Source: CALLPQ01 sp038531745 (lineage in GTDB: Bacteria > Pseudomonadota > Alphaproteobacteria > Caulobacterales > Parvularculaceae). From it: 64,000 nt of DNA. Shown piece by piece: positions 34,956-44,243 of this stretch. A program made the position numbers and the translations under genes. The notes beneath the pieces are model-generated. The model was not told the DNA's origin, did no database searches, and saw only the letters and a list, made by a program, of their open reading frames with translations. Within the stretch, counting starts at the first letter, position 1, and every line of letters starts with the position of its first letter. The stretch covers positions 124,001 through 188,000 of the forward strand of contig JBCBBJ010000004.1 in assembly GCA_038531745.1 (NCBI GenBank), given 5' to 3'.

Positions 34956-35705
34956 TTAGACAATCAGCGTGTCCATGCTGAGGCCAGCCACATCGAAACC
35001 TCGGCGCAAATCATCGATATGGCGTGTCATCCACAGGCGGGCGGCGTCCGCGTCTTTGTTTTTCAGGGCGGTGATCAGATTTGCCTGTGCTGTTATAATG
35101 CGGGTTTTTGCGTCGGGTACGGCGGTGATAACCTGACGCAGGCCAGCCTCAATCAGGCGGTTGAGCGCGGCCAGCAACGCCGTTGTAATCGGGTTGTCGA
35201 AACCAACGGCTACCGAAGCAAAAAAAACGTCTGTATACAGAACAATATTTTCTAAATCGGCGGGATCGGTTTGGCTCAGATGCCTGTGGGTCGCCTCCAA
35301 TGCGTCAATCTCCGACTGGCCAAATCGTAACGCGGCGCTGGCGGCCATTTGCGGTTGGAATAGGGCAAGGGCATCCCACGCTTGCAGAATCGTGACGCCG
35401 GAGAAGGTGAGCGCCCGGCTGGTGGAGCGGGCAACATCGCCAGTGCCAGGGCGCCTTACGCGCAGGCGTTTGCCGGCCCCGCGTTCCACCAAACCGGAGG
35501 TTTCCAAAAGGCGAATGCCTTCGCGCACAGTGGAGCGGTTCACATCAAGTTGGCGACACAGATCACTTTCAGTGGGGAGGAACGCCCCCTCAGCCAAACG
35601 CCCGGCAAGGATTTCTGCCTCAATGGCGTCACGCACTTTAAGATAGGCTGGCACCTTGCGGATAGGATCAAAGCGATGGTCAGGCGATGGTGGGGCGAGC
35701 GTCAT
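34956..35705 (-). CDS. GntR-family transcriptional regulator, FadR (FCD) subfamily
   Basis: A 249-residue repressor-type regulator: winged HTH at the N-terminus (LPTESDLCRQLDVNRSTVREGIRLLETSGLVERG) and an all-helical FCD effector domain (about 95-230). It lies only six bases after the stop codon of the isovaleryl-CoA dehydrogenase gene on the same strand. A TTG at 35711 could also start it, overlapping nothing; ATG 35705 is chosen. The palindrome at 36922-36934, between the divergent leucine-catabolism promoters, fits the FadR-subfamily operator pattern and is its likely target (inference). The effector may be an acyl-CoA or branched acid. Confidence 0.88.
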   Translation of the reverse strand: MTLAPPSPDHRFDPIRKVPAYLKVRDAIEAEILAGRLAEGAFLPTESDLCRQLDVNRSTVREGIRLLETSGLVERGAGKRLRVRRPGTGDVARSTSRALTFSGVTILQAWDALALFQPQMAASAALRFGQSEIDALEATHRHLSQTDPADLENIVLYTDVFFASVAVGFDNPITTALLAALNRLIEAGLRQVITAVPDAKTRIITAQANLITALKNKDADAARLWMTRHIDDLRRGFDVAGLSMDTLIV

Positions 35706-35711
35706 GGCCAA

Positions 35712-36881
35712 TCAGGCCGTACGTTCAAAGAGTTCGCGACCAATCAGCATCCGGCGTATCTCACTGGTGCCCGCGCCAATCTCATAGAGTTTTGCGTCGC
35801 GTAAAAGCCGTCCCGTGGGATATTCATTAATATAACCATTGCCGCCGAGTAACTGGATTGCGTCAAGGGCAACTTGTGTGGCTTTTTCTGCCGCATAAAG
35901 AATACAGCCCGCCGCATCCTGACGGGTAGTTTCGCCCCGGTCGCAGGCGGCTGCCACGGCGTAAACATAAGCCTTACACGCATTCATGCTGGTGTACATG
36001 TCAGCAATTTTGCCCTGCACCAGCTGGAACGTACCAATTGATTTACCGAATTGCTTGCGGTCATGCACATAGGGCATCACCACATCCATGGCCGACTGCA
36101 TGATGCCGAGGGGTCCCGCGGCGAGCACCGCACGTTCATAGTCGAGGCCACTCATCAAGACGCGCACCCCATCATTCAGGGTACCGAGGATATTCTCTTC
36201 GGGCACCTCGCAATCTTCAAACACAAGCTCGCCAGTGTCCGAACCGCGCATGCCCAGCTTGTCAAGCTTCTGGGCGATAGAAAAGCCTTCGAAGTCTTTT
36301 TCGATGATAAAGGCGGTGATGCCGCGCGAGTGCGCGTCGGGTTCGGTCTTCGCATAGACTACCAGCACGTCACCGCCCGGCCCATTGGTGATCCACATCT
36401 TGGAGCCATTCAGGATGTAGCGATCACCTTTTTTCTCCGCGCGCAGACGCATGGACACAACATCTGAGCCCGCGCCCGGTTCTGACATGGCGAGCGCGCC
36501 CAAATGTTCACCCGAACACAGTTTGGGCAGATAGCGGGCTTTCTGATCTTTGGACCCGTTCAAATTGATCTGGTTCACACACAGATTTGAATGGGCCCCA
36601 TAGGACAGGCCCACCGACGCAGAGCCGCGGGAGACTTCTTCCATGGCCACCGTATGGGCCAAATAGCCAAGGCCCGTGCCGCCATAATCCTCATCCGCGG
36701 TGATGCCAAGCAGGCCCAACTCTCCCAGCGCAGGCCATAAATCACGCGGAAATTCGTTGCTGCGGTCTATCTCCTCGGCGCGGGGGGCGAGATTATCGTC
36801 CACCCACCGCCCGATCATGGTGCGCATTTCCTCGATTTCCGGGTCAATCCCAAAATTCATGGTCATGGAATTCGATCGCAT
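35712..36881 (-). CDS. ivd: Isovaleryl-CoA dehydrogenase
   Basis: Oxidises isovaleryl-CoA to 3-methylcrotonyl-CoA with FAD in leucine degradation. The 389-residue acyl-CoA dehydrogenase has the FAD/substrate segments MSEPGAGSD and WITNGPGGD and the catalytic base Glu249 in GLDYERAVLAAGP, the position used by isovaleryl-CoA dehydrogenases rather than the C-terminal Glu of other acyl-CoA dehydrogenases. The C-terminal LLGGNGYINEYPTGRLLRDAK is also family-typical. AAGGAG precedes the ATG. It is divergent from mccB, which encodes the next pathway enzyme. Confidence 0.95.
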   Translation of the reverse strand: MRSNSMTMNFGIDPEIEEMRTMIGRWVDDNLAPRAEEIDRSNEFPRDLWPALGELGLLGITADEDYGGTGLGYLAHTVAMEEVSRGSASVGLSYGAHSNLCVNQINLNGSKDQKARYLPKLCSGEHLGALAMSEPGAGSDVVSMRLRAEKKGDRYILNGSKMWITNGPGGDVLVVYAKTEPDAHSRGITAFIIEKDFEGFSIAQKLDKLGMRGSDTGELVFEDCEVPEENILGTLNDGVRVLMSGLDYERAVLAAGPLGIMQSAMDVVMPYVHDRKQFGKSIGTFQLVQGKIADMYTSMNACKAYVYAVAAACDRGETTRQDAAGCILYAAEKATQVALDAIQLLGGNGYINEYPTGRLLRDAKLYEIGAGTSEIRRMLIGRELFERTA

Positions 36882-36921
36882 GGGCTTCTCCTTATAGAGC
36901 TAAAGTGATAGCAGAAATCTG

Positions 36922-36934
36922 ATTGTCGGACAAT
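36922..36934. promoter_or_regulatory. FadR-type GntR operator in the ivd/mccB divergent promoter
   Basis: ATTGTC-G-GACAAT is a perfect 13-bp palindrome. The inner TTGTCGGACAA fits the FadR-subfamily pattern TnGTnnnACnA. It overlaps a candidate minus-strand promoter for ivd: TTGTCC as -35, 17-base spacer, TATCAC as -10. The gene for a GntR/FadR regulator lies at the end of the ivd transcript, so autoregulation is likely (inference). Confidence 0.65.
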
Positions 36935-37121
36935 AGGACATATGCTACGCCCCTTTGGGGAGAGGGGCGCCCCGTGAGGGCACCTCATTAACAATACTGG
37001 CAGGGCGGGAGAGCAGGGCTCGGATATCACCAGAATTGACGTCCGGGCCCGGTCCGCCTGATTTCGCCACCACCCAACACAGGTGCGGACCCCCACAAGT
37101 AGACGAAAGAGGCCGAACCAC

Positions 37122-38729
37122 GTGACTGAATTCCAAACTCAGATTGATCCGCGTAGCGACGGATTTGCGGCGAATGCTGGTTCCATGCAAGCACTGGTGG
37201 ATACGCTCCACACCAATATGGACAAAGTTGCCGGAGGGGGCGGCGAGAAATATGCAGTGCGGCACAAGGCGCGGGGCAAGCTTTTAGCCCGTGAGCGGAT
37301 TGCCCGGCTGATTGATCCGGGCTCGCCCTTTCTGGAGATCGGGCAGTTCGCGGCGTGGGATATGTATTCGGGCGACGTTATGGCCGCCGGGGTGGTCGCC
37401 GGTATCGGGCGGATCAGCGGGACCGAGTGCATGATCGTCGCCAATGACCCCACGGTGAAGGGCGGCAGCTATCACCCCATGACGGTGAAGAAACATCTGC
37501 GCGCGCAGGAAATCGCGCTGGAGAACCGCTTGCCGTGTATTTATCTGGTGGAGTCCGGCGGCGCCTTCCTGCCCATGCAGGATGAAGTTTTTCCGGATAA
37601 GGAGCATTTTGGGCGGATTTTCTACAATCAGGCCAATTTGTCGGCGGCGGGGATACCGCAAATTGCAGTTGTCCATGGCTCCTGTACGGCGGGCGGAGCG
37701 TATGTGCCCGCCATGGCGGACGAGTCGATTATCGTGCGTGATCAGGGGACGATATTTCTCGCAGGCCCGCCGCTCGTTAAGGCTGCCACCGGCGAAGTGG
37801 TGAGTGCGGAAGATCTGGGCGGCGGTGATGTGCACACCCGCACATCCGGCGTTGCCGACCATCTGGCCGATGATGATGATCATGCACTGGGTATCGCCCG
37901 GCGGATTATCGGCCGCCTAAACTGGCAAAAGCTTGGAGTGATTGAACGGATTAGCCCGCGCGCACCCGCTTATGATCCGGCGGAAATCTATGGCATTATC
38001 GAGGCTGACGCACGCAAACCCTATGATGTGCGCGAAGTGATTGCCCGGCTTGTTGATGGCTCCGTCTTTGATGAATTCAAACCGCTTTATGGAACGACGC
38101 TTATCACCGGTTTTGCCCATTGGCACGGCGTGCCTGTGGGGATTATCGCCAATAATGGCATCCTGTTTTCGCAAAGTGCCATGAAAGGCGCACACTTTAT
38201 TGAATTGTGTTGCCAGCGGAAAATTCCGATTGTCTTTCTACAGAATATTACGGGTTTTATGGTGGGAAGCAGTGCGGAAGCTGGCGGGATTGCCAAAGAT
38301 GGTGCCAAACTGGTGACTGCGGTCTCTACGGCGCGGGTGCCGAAATTCACCGTGATTATTGGCGGGTCCTATGGCGCGGGCAATTATGGTATGTGCGGGC
38401 GCGCCTACGGCCCGCGCTTTTTGTTCATGTGGCCCAATGCGCGCATTTCCGTCATGGGCGGGGAACAGGCGGCGAATGTCCTGGCCACGGTGCGCGAAGA
38501 CGGCATGACCGCAAAGGGCGAAACCTGGCCGTCAGCAGACAAACAAGCCTTTATGGATAAAACCCGCGCCGGGTACGAGGCGCAGGGTAATCCCTATTAT
38601 GCCTCCGCGCGATTGTGGGACGATGGAATTATTGACCCCGCCCAAACGCGCGACGTGTTGGGTCTTTGTTTGTCGGCGGCGCTGAACGCCCCTATTGAAG
38701 AAACAAAATTTGGACTGTTTCGCATGTGA
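37122..38729 (+). CDS. mccB: Methylcrotonoyl-CoA carboxylase, carboxyltransferase (beta) subunit
   Basis: Transfers CO2 from carboxybiotin to 3-methylcrotonyl-CoA in leucine degradation. The 535-residue protein is a crotonase-fold carboxyltransferase: RHKARGKLLARERIARLIDPGSPFLE at the N-terminus, VHGSCTAGGAYVPAMADE in the first half and the GAGNYGMCGRAY and FMWPNARISVMGG segments in the second half. These, and its position opposite ivd, favour methylcrotonyl- over propionyl-CoA carboxylase. The start at GTG 37122 is preferred because AAAGAGG stands at the right distance; a longer frame opens at 37083. Confidence 0.93.
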   Translation: MTEFQTQIDPRSDGFAANAGSMQALVDTLHTNMDKVAGGGGEKYAVRHKARGKLLARERIARLIDPGSPFLEIGQFAAWDMYSGDVMAAGVVAGIGRISGTECMIVANDPTVKGGSYHPMTVKKHLRAQEIALENRLPCIYLVESGGAFLPMQDEVFPDKEHFGRIFYNQANLSAAGIPQIAVVHGSCTAGGAYVPAMADESIIVRDQGTIFLAGPPLVKAATGEVVSAEDLGGGDVHTRTSGVADHLADDDDHALGIARRIIGRLNWQKLGVIERISPRAPAYDPAEIYGIIEADARKPYDVREVIARLVDGSVFDEFKPLYGTTLITGFAHWHGVPVGIIANNGILFSQSAMKGAHFIELCCQRKIPIVFLQNITGFMVGSSAEAGGIAKDGAKLVTAVSTARVPKFTVIIGGSYGAGNYGMCGRAYGPRFLFMWPNARISVMGGEQAANVLATVREDGMTAKGETWPSADKQAFMDKTRAGYEAQGNPYYASARLWDDGIIDPAQTRDVLGLCLSAALNAPIEETKFGLFRM

Positions 38730-38775
38730 AGGTATTCCTCAAACGCTCTCATTTTTAACGCATAGGAGATTTCAC

Positions 38776-39912
38776 ATGCCCGTTGGTGCAACCACCAGCC
38801 AGCCACCGAAAAACGCTGAACTGCGCGCGCTTTTTGAACCGCTAAAAATGGGTGCGCTAGACCTACCGCACCGTATCTTTATGGCGCCGTTGACCCGTAA
38901 TAGGGCGTACCCGGACGGAACGCCCCATGAGATGGCCATTGAGTATTATCGCCAGCGCGCAGGCGCTGGCTTGATCATCAGTGAAGCCAGCCAGGTCTCT
39001 CCGATGGGTAAAGGCTATATTGACACGCCCGGTATCCATGATGATGCCTTTATTGAGCCGTGGAAGAAAATTACCGATACCGTCCACGAGGCTGGCGGCC
39101 GGATGTTCTTGCAACTCTGGCATGTGGGCCGGATCAGCCATCCGGATTTACTACCGGATGGCCGCGCGCCCCTCTCTGCGTCTTCGCTGCAGGCCGATGC
39201 AAAGGCCTTTACCCGCGACGGGTTCAAGCCCACCGCAAAGCCTGAAGCCATGAACCTTGATCAGATCCGCAGCACGATTGACGAATATGTGTCCGGTGCC
39301 CGGCGCGCTATCGCGGCCGGGTTTGACGGTGTGGAAATTCACGGGGCCAATGGCTATCTCATTGACCAGTTCATCCGCTCAAAGACAAATCAGCGCGACG
39401 ATGATTATGGTGGCCCTCTGGAAAATCGGTTGCGGTTTATCACTGAAATTATCGATGGCGTCACTGGCGAGGTGGGGACAGAGCGGACGGGTCTTCGTCT
39501 GTCGCCCACGGGTACATTTGGTGATATCGCCGATGATGACCCGGCCACGACGTTTGGGACGCTCGTGCGTCATCTGAATCAGAAGGGTTTGGCCTATCTT
39601 CACATGGTAGAAAAATTTGCCCAGAATTTGTCTGATACTGATCACGATATCCTTAAAACGGTCCGCGCCGCGTGGGATGGTCTTTATATTGCGAACGGCG
39701 ATTATAGTGCGCAGGATGGAGCAAAAGTCATCGCTAGCGGGTATGCCGATGCTGTTGCCTATGGGCGCGCCTTCATTGCCAATCCCGACTTGCCCAACCG
39801 GTTTGCCCTCGGTGCTTCCCTGAATGAGCCGAATGAAAAGACATTCTATGGCGGCAATGAAGAGGGGTATACAGATTACCCATTCCTGAGTGACGCGTTT
39901 ACGGCCGCTTAA
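38776..39912 (+). CDS. Alkene reductase (old yellow enzyme family)
   Basis: A 378-residue FMN-dependent TIM-barrel oxidoreductase of the OYE family that reduces activated C=C bonds with NAD(P)H. Signature parts: MGALDLPHRIFMAPLTRNRA at the N-terminus, LQLWHVGRISHPD, GVEIHGANGYLIDQF with the substrate-binding His-x2-Asn, and IANGDYSAQDG for the phosphate of FMN. An AGGAG site precedes ATG 38776. It lies between mccB and mccA in the same direction with short gaps, so it is probably co-expressed with leucine degradation, though no step there needs it. Confidence 0.92.
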   Translation: MPVGATTSQPPKNAELRALFEPLKMGALDLPHRIFMAPLTRNRAYPDGTPHEMAIEYYRQRAGAGLIISEASQVSPMGKGYIDTPGIHDDAFIEPWKKITDTVHEAGGRMFLQLWHVGRISHPDLLPDGRAPLSASSLQADAKAFTRDGFKPTAKPEAMNLDQIRSTIDEYVSGARRAIAAGFDGVEIHGANGYLIDQFIRSKTNQRDDDYGGPLENRLRFITEIIDGVTGEVGTERTGLRLSPTGTFGDIADDDPATTFGTLVRHLNQKGLAYLHMVEKFAQNLSDTDHDILKTVRAAWDGLYIANGDYSAQDGAKVIASGYADAVAYGRAFIANPDLPNRFALGASLNEPNEKTFYGGNEEGYTDYPFLSDAFTAA

Positions 39913-39933
39913 AAGGGACAAACGGAAGACGCC

Positions 39934-41955
39934 ATGTTTTCAAAAATCCTGATCGCTAATCGCGGTGAAATCGCTTGCCGCGTCATGCACACCGCCCACC
40001 GAATGGGGATTGCCACGGTGGCAGTCTATTCCGATGTGGACCGCCACGCGCCCCATGTAAAGATGGCCGGTGAGGCGATCAGGATTGGTCCGGCACCGGC
40101 GGCGCAAAGCTATCTGGTGGGTGAGGCAATCATCGCGGCGGCCCGGCGCACGGGTGCGGAGGCTATCCATCCGGGCTATGGATTTTTATCGGAAAACGCC
40201 GCGTTCGCGCGCGCGTGCGCCGACAATGATCTTGTTTTTATTGGTCCCACGGCAAAGACGATCGACGCCATGGGCTCAAAATCAGCTGCCAAAGACCTGA
40301 TGACGTTGGCGGGTGTGCCCATTTCACCCGGTTATCAGGGGGCGGATCAATCGCTAGCGGTTTTTCAGGGCGAAGCGGTACGAATTGGCTATCCGGTTCT
40401 GCTCAAGGCGGTTTCCGGCGGCGGTGGTAAGGGCATGCGGCTTGTGGAACGGGCAGAGGACTTGGCCGAGGCCATGGCGTCAGCCCAGCGGGAGGGGCAG
40501 AATTCCTTCAATGACCCGACGCTCTTGATTGAGAAATATATTACCCGAGCGCGCCATCTGGAGGTTCAGATTGTTGGCGATGGCAGGGGTGAAATTGTCC
40601 ATTTCTATGAGCGTGATTGCTCGGTACAAAGACGGCATCAAAAAATTATCGAGGAGGCACCAGCGCCAAACCTGCCATCGGCTGTGCGCTCGCGATTGTT
40701 GGAGGCTGGTGTTGCGGCGGGCAAAGCCGTGGATTATCGCGGTGCCGGCACGGTGGAATTTCTCTATGACGGCAATGACCAGATTTATTTCATGGAAATG
40801 AACACGCGGTTGCAAGTGGAGCATCCGGTTACTGAAGCAATCACTGGCCACGATCTTGTGGAATGGCAATTGCGCGTGGCCGCCGGGGAAGGCTTACCTG
40901 CGGGCCAGGATGCAATCACGGAGGCGGGCCATGCGGTGGAGGCGCGCCTTTATGCAGAAAACCCGGCAGACAATTTTAACCCCTCCATCGGTACCCTGAC
41001 GACCTTACGGTTGCCGGCGCAAACCGCGCGTGTTGATAGCGGGGTTGAGGAAGGGGCAACAATCACGCCTTTCTATGATCCAATGATTGCCAAGATTATT
41101 ACCCATGGTAACACAAGGCTTGAGGCCTTGGGGCAACTGCGCCATGCCATGGCGGGTGTTCATGTGGCTGGTTTGGAGACTAACGCAGCTTTCCTACACC
41201 GTCTTTGCGGTCATCCAGCCTTTTTGGCCGAAGATCTGTCTACGGCCTTTATCAACGATCATACGGACGCGCTCTTTGAGACCACTGCCGACCAGCGGAT
41301 CGGCATTGCCGCCTGGCTTCTGTATGAGGCCGCGGTGCGCGATAAGTCCGTTGGTGATGATCCATGGGATTGTCTCACCGATTGGCGCTTGAACCGACCC
41401 CGCCGTGCGCTGTCGTGGCTAATACTTGATGAAATGCCGGTGGCGGTAACGATATCGCGCGGTGAGAACGCTTGGCAGGTGACGCTCGCGCCGAACGCCA
41501 CGGCGCAAGCCCGCCGGAGTGGGCAGCCAGCAGGGGATACAACCACATTCGTCTTTACCGGGACGATTGACATGAACTCTTCGCCGATGGGCGCATTCTC
41601 ACTGACCCTTGATGATGCTGTGATTAAGGGTGCCATCGCCCCGCACCATGATGGGTATCGCATTTGGACCCAGGGTGAGACGCTTGATCTGATGCTCGCT
41701 AATCCCCTGGTGGGTGCCGCGGCCACCAACGCCGCGGCGGGCTCGCTCACCGCGCCGATGCCTGGCACCATCACGGCCCTTGTCACGGCGCCCGGCGATA
41801 AGGTTGAGGCTGGGGAAACCCTCCTGGTCATAGAAGCCATGAAAATGGAACACGCCATCAAAGCGCCCGAGGCGGGGGCCGTCACCGGCTTTCGTTTCGC
41901 GGTTGGCGATCAGGTGGCTGAGGGTGATTTGCTGGTGGAATTTGACACCGCTTAA
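39934..41955 (+). CDS. mccA: Methylcrotonoyl-CoA carboxylase, biotin-containing (alpha) subunit
   Basis: Carboxylates biotin with ATP and bicarbonate and hands CO2 to MccB. The 673-residue protein has the biotin carboxylase N-terminus (SKILIANRGEIACRV), the ATP-grasp glycine loop GGGGKGMRLV, the active-site MEMNTRLQVEHPVTE and the C-terminal biotinyl domain with VIEAMKMEHAIKAP (biotin Lys637). It starts 21 bases after the OYE gene. Enoyl-CoA hydratase and HMG-CoA lyase genes, which finish the pathway, are not in this window. Confidence 0.94.
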   Translation: MFSKILIANRGEIACRVMHTAHRMGIATVAVYSDVDRHAPHVKMAGEAIRIGPAPAAQSYLVGEAIIAAARRTGAEAIHPGYGFLSENAAFARACADNDLVFIGPTAKTIDAMGSKSAAKDLMTLAGVPISPGYQGADQSLAVFQGEAVRIGYPVLLKAVSGGGGKGMRLVERAEDLAEAMASAQREGQNSFNDPTLLIEKYITRARHLEVQIVGDGRGEIVHFYERDCSVQRRHQKIIEEAPAPNLPSAVRSRLLEAGVAAGKAVDYRGAGTVEFLYDGNDQIYFMEMNTRLQVEHPVTEAITGHDLVEWQLRVAAGEGLPAGQDAITEAGHAVEARLYAENPADNFNPSIGTLTTLRLPAQTARVDSGVEEGATITPFYDPMIAKIITHGNTRLEALGQLRHAMAGVHVAGLETNAAFLHRLCGHPAFLAEDLSTAFINDHTDALFETTADQRIGIAAWLLYEAAVRDKSVGDDPWDCLTDWRLNRPRRALSWLILDEMPVAVTISRGENAWQVTLAPNATAQARRSGQPAGDTTTFVFTGTIDMNSSPMGAFSLTLDDAVIKGAIAPHHDGYRIWTQGETLDLMLANPLVGAAATNAAAGSLTAPMPGTITALVTAPGDKVEAGETLLVIEAMKMEHAIKAPEAGAVTGFRFAVGDQVAEGDLLVEFDTA

Positions 41956-42080
41956 GGCGCGGGTCCCTGGCCAGCCGCGAACGCGGGCGTAAGCCAGCGT
42001 CCTTTCATGACAATTGGCTCACGCAAGCGTCATCACGCCCCGCTATCCAGGGTGGGGTCAGATCGTGTATCTTCCTATCC

Positions 42081-42947
42081 ATGCGCGAATTTATTCTTCA
42101 GAACGAACCCATTATCCGTTTGTCTGCCTTTTTGGGTGTGATGGCTGTAATGGTAATCTTGCAATCCCTGTTTCCCCGCAAAGCAACCGTTGCCATGGCG
42201 CCCGTGCGCTGGCGAACGAATGGTTTATTGGTTGTGATTGATAGCGTGCTCGTTCGTCTGTTGGGCCCGCTTGCTGCGGTTGGCGTGGCCGCTTGGGCCG
42301 ATCGTCACGGGATTGGCTTATTGGCCTTGATTGAGGCGCCGCTCTGGCTGGAAATGGTTGTTGCGGTCATCGTGTTGGATCTGGCTATTTACGCGCAGCA
42401 TGTGGCAACCCATCACATCCCCATGCTTTGGCGCTTTCATCAGGTACACCATGCCGACCGGGATATTGACGCCACTACGGGCGTGCGCTTCCACCCAGCG
42501 GAAATAGTTGTTTCCATGCTGTATAAAGGAGTGGTTGTTCTATTGCTTGGGCCAGCAGTTGTGGCGGTCATCCTGTTTGAAGCGTTACTCAATGGATCGG
42601 CTATTTTCAATCATGCGAATGTTGCGTTGCCGCGCTGGCTTGACCAGGTTTTACGTCTTGTTGTGGTGACACCTGATACGCACCGGGTGCATCATTCTGT
42701 ACACGGCGCAGAGGCCAATCGAAATTTTGGATTTTTTCTGTCCGTGTGGGACCGGCTTTTCGGGACCTATCAGGCACAACCGCGTGATGGTCATGCGGCC
42801 ATGGTGATTGGCTTGCCGGCGCCAGCGTCGGTACGCGCCGGGGCAAGGCCCGATACGCTAGATTGGAGTCTGCTGGCACCCTTCCGGCAGGCTGCCGATC
42901 CAGCGCCGGCCTCAGAGGACGATAAAAAAAGTGCGGTGATGTCGTGA
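42081..42947 (+). CDS. Sterol desaturase/fatty acid hydroxylase family membrane protein
   Basis: A 288-residue membrane protein with about four hydrophobic helices (near 15-32, 45-70, 88-105 and 150-175) and the histidine clusters HVATHH, HQVHHAD and HRVHH that bind the di-iron centre of the fatty acid hydroxylase superfamily. The substrate could be a lipid, hopanoid or carotenoid; not determinable here. Its stop overlaps the GTG start of the rhodanese gene (GTGA), so the two are translationally coupled. Confidence 0.88.
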   Translation: MREFILQNEPIIRLSAFLGVMAVMVILQSLFPRKATVAMAPVRWRTNGLLVVIDSVLVRLLGPLAAVGVAAWADRHGIGLLALIEAPLWLEMVVAVIVLDLAIYAQHVATHHIPMLWRFHQVHHADRDIDATTGVRFHPAEIVVSMLYKGVVVLLLGPAVVAVILFEALLNGSAIFNHANVALPRWLDQVLRLVVVTPDTHRVHHSVHGAEANRNFGFFLSVWDRLFGTYQAQPRDGHAAMVIGLPAPASVRAGARPDTLDWSLLAPFRQAADPAPASEDDKKSAVMS

Positions 42948-43630
42948 ACATACGTGTTGGTTTGTGGCTTTTCGTAGCGGTCATGGTGACTGGGGGTATG
43001 ATGGCGGGCGACGCCTCGGCACAACAAGACGTAGCGAAGGCTGCGCGGACGGCGAAAAATCAGATGGAAAACCCGGCGCTCATCCAAGCTGACAAGCGCT
43101 TAGACCGCGTCCACACGGATATTGCCCGTGACTATCCTGGCGTTCGTCATTTGCCAGCTGATGTTTTTCAGGGGATGGTCGCCGAGGAGACCATTGTTTT
43201 TGATGTTCGCAAACCGAGCGAATATGCCGTTAGCCATCTGCCCGGCGCAATCAATATTGCCCCTGATATGACGGCAGAGGCTTTTTTTGCGGCCTATGGG
43301 AACACGCTCGCAGACAAGAAAATCGTCTTTTACTGTTCGGTGGGGCGTCGCTCTTCCATTATGGCTCGCCGTGTGGCCGCGCAGCTGGGCAAGGACCAGC
43401 AGAGCTACAATCTCGTTGGTGGTATTTTCCGTTGGCGGAATGAAGAGCGCCCTTTGGAAATGTCCCGCTCCGACGGGGCGACCTTGCCCACAGACTATGT
43501 TCATCCCTATAACGCGGTTTGGGGTCGATATCTGGCCGATCGCAAAGCCATTCGGTATTCGCCGCGTGTCAAAGCGCAGCCCACGTTGTCGCCCACCGCA
43601 AAAAAGCCATCTGCGCCGCGAACGCCCTGA
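42944..43630 (+). CDS. Exported rhodanese-like domain protein
   Basis: A 228-residue protein starting at GTG 42944 with a signal peptide (VGLWLFVAVMVTGGMMAGDASA) and one rhodanese domain: IVFDVRKPSEYAVSHLPGAINI and the active-site loop FYCSVGRRSSIMA with the catalytic Cys. It could act as a periplasmic sulfurtransferase. The last 40 residues are basic and Pro-rich. It overlaps the preceding desaturase-like gene by four bases. A stem AGGGCC/GGCCCT (43630-43645) lies between it and the chorismate mutase gene. Confidence 0.85.
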   Translation: MNIRVGLWLFVAVMVTGGMMAGDASAQQDVAKAARTAKNQMENPALIQADKRLDRVHTDIARDYPGVRHLPADVFQGMVAEETIVFDVRKPSEYAVSHLPGAINIAPDMTAEAFFAAYGNTLADKKIVFYCSVGRRSSIMARRVAAQLGKDQQSYNLVGGIFRWRNEERPLEMSRSDGATLPTDYVHPYNAVWGRYLADRKAIRYSPRVKAQPTLSPTAKKPSAPRTP

Positions 43631-43672
43631 GGGCCAGTCGGCCCTGGATGGCCCTTTGGAAAAGGACTGACC

Positions 43673-44005
43673 ATGGCCGACCCTATCCCGCCTAAAGACG
43701 ACGATATGCCCGTTCTGGCGCCGGTCGATTGTGCCACCATGGATGATGTCCGTGCACAGATCGACCGGGTTGACCGGGCCCTGATCGATCTTCTCGCCGA
43801 GCGATGGGGCTATGTGGACCGGGCATGGTTTTTCAAACGGACTCCCCAAGAGGCTTCGGTACCGTGGCGCAACAAGGATGTAATTTCCAAGGTTTCAGCC
43901 AGAGCCAAAAAACGGGGCATGCCTGCGGAATTGGCCGAGTCTCTATGGCGGATGATTATTGGCTTTGGTATTCAGTATGAAGAAGAACGGTTGCGTGAGC
44001 GGTAA
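43673..44005 (+). CDS. Chorismate mutase (AroQ class)
   Basis: A 110-residue all-helical chorismate mutase-type protein: helix 1 DDVRAQIDRVDRALIDLLAERWGYVDRAWFFK carries the usual Arg and Lys active-site region, and the rest (VISKVSARAKKRGMPAELAESLWRMII) fits the AroQ/PchB fold. It converts chorismate to prephenate, or, in PchB-like members, splits isochorismate; the two are hard to separate by sequence. An AAGGA site precedes the ATG. It follows the rhodanese gene by 42 bases. Confidence 0.88.
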   Translation: MADPIPPKDDDMPVLAPVDCATMDDVRAQIDRVDRALIDLLAERWGYVDRAWFFKRTPQEASVPWRNKDVISKVSARAKKRGMPAELAESLWRMIIGFGIQYEEERLRER

Positions 44006-44097
44006 AGCAACGCACGGTTTTGTTTGCGCAATACGTTTTAGCGATTGGATGACCTTAGCATTTTCCCGGTCAGTTTGAACGCTCGTTGTTTATCTCA

Positions 44098-44139
44098 CCC
44101 TGACCCTGACCCTGACCCTGACCCTGACCCTGACCCTGG
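44098..44139. repeat. Hexanucleotide tandem repeat (CCCTGA)6-7
   Basis: Six perfect copies of CCCTGA at 44098-44133 followed by a seventh with one changed base (CCCTGG). It lies in the convergent gap between the chorismate mutase and the photolyase-like gene. A microsatellite of this length is rare in a bacterial chromosome and is prone to change in copy number by slippage. Confidence 0.95.
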
Positions 44140-44243
44140 GCGTGGACCCGGGCCTGTCTCAACATATTTGAAGCCCGGCGGAAACTGACCCCAAATCAAC
44201 ACTTCGCTTGCCCGGAAATATTGCTTTGCGATTGCAGACCTAC

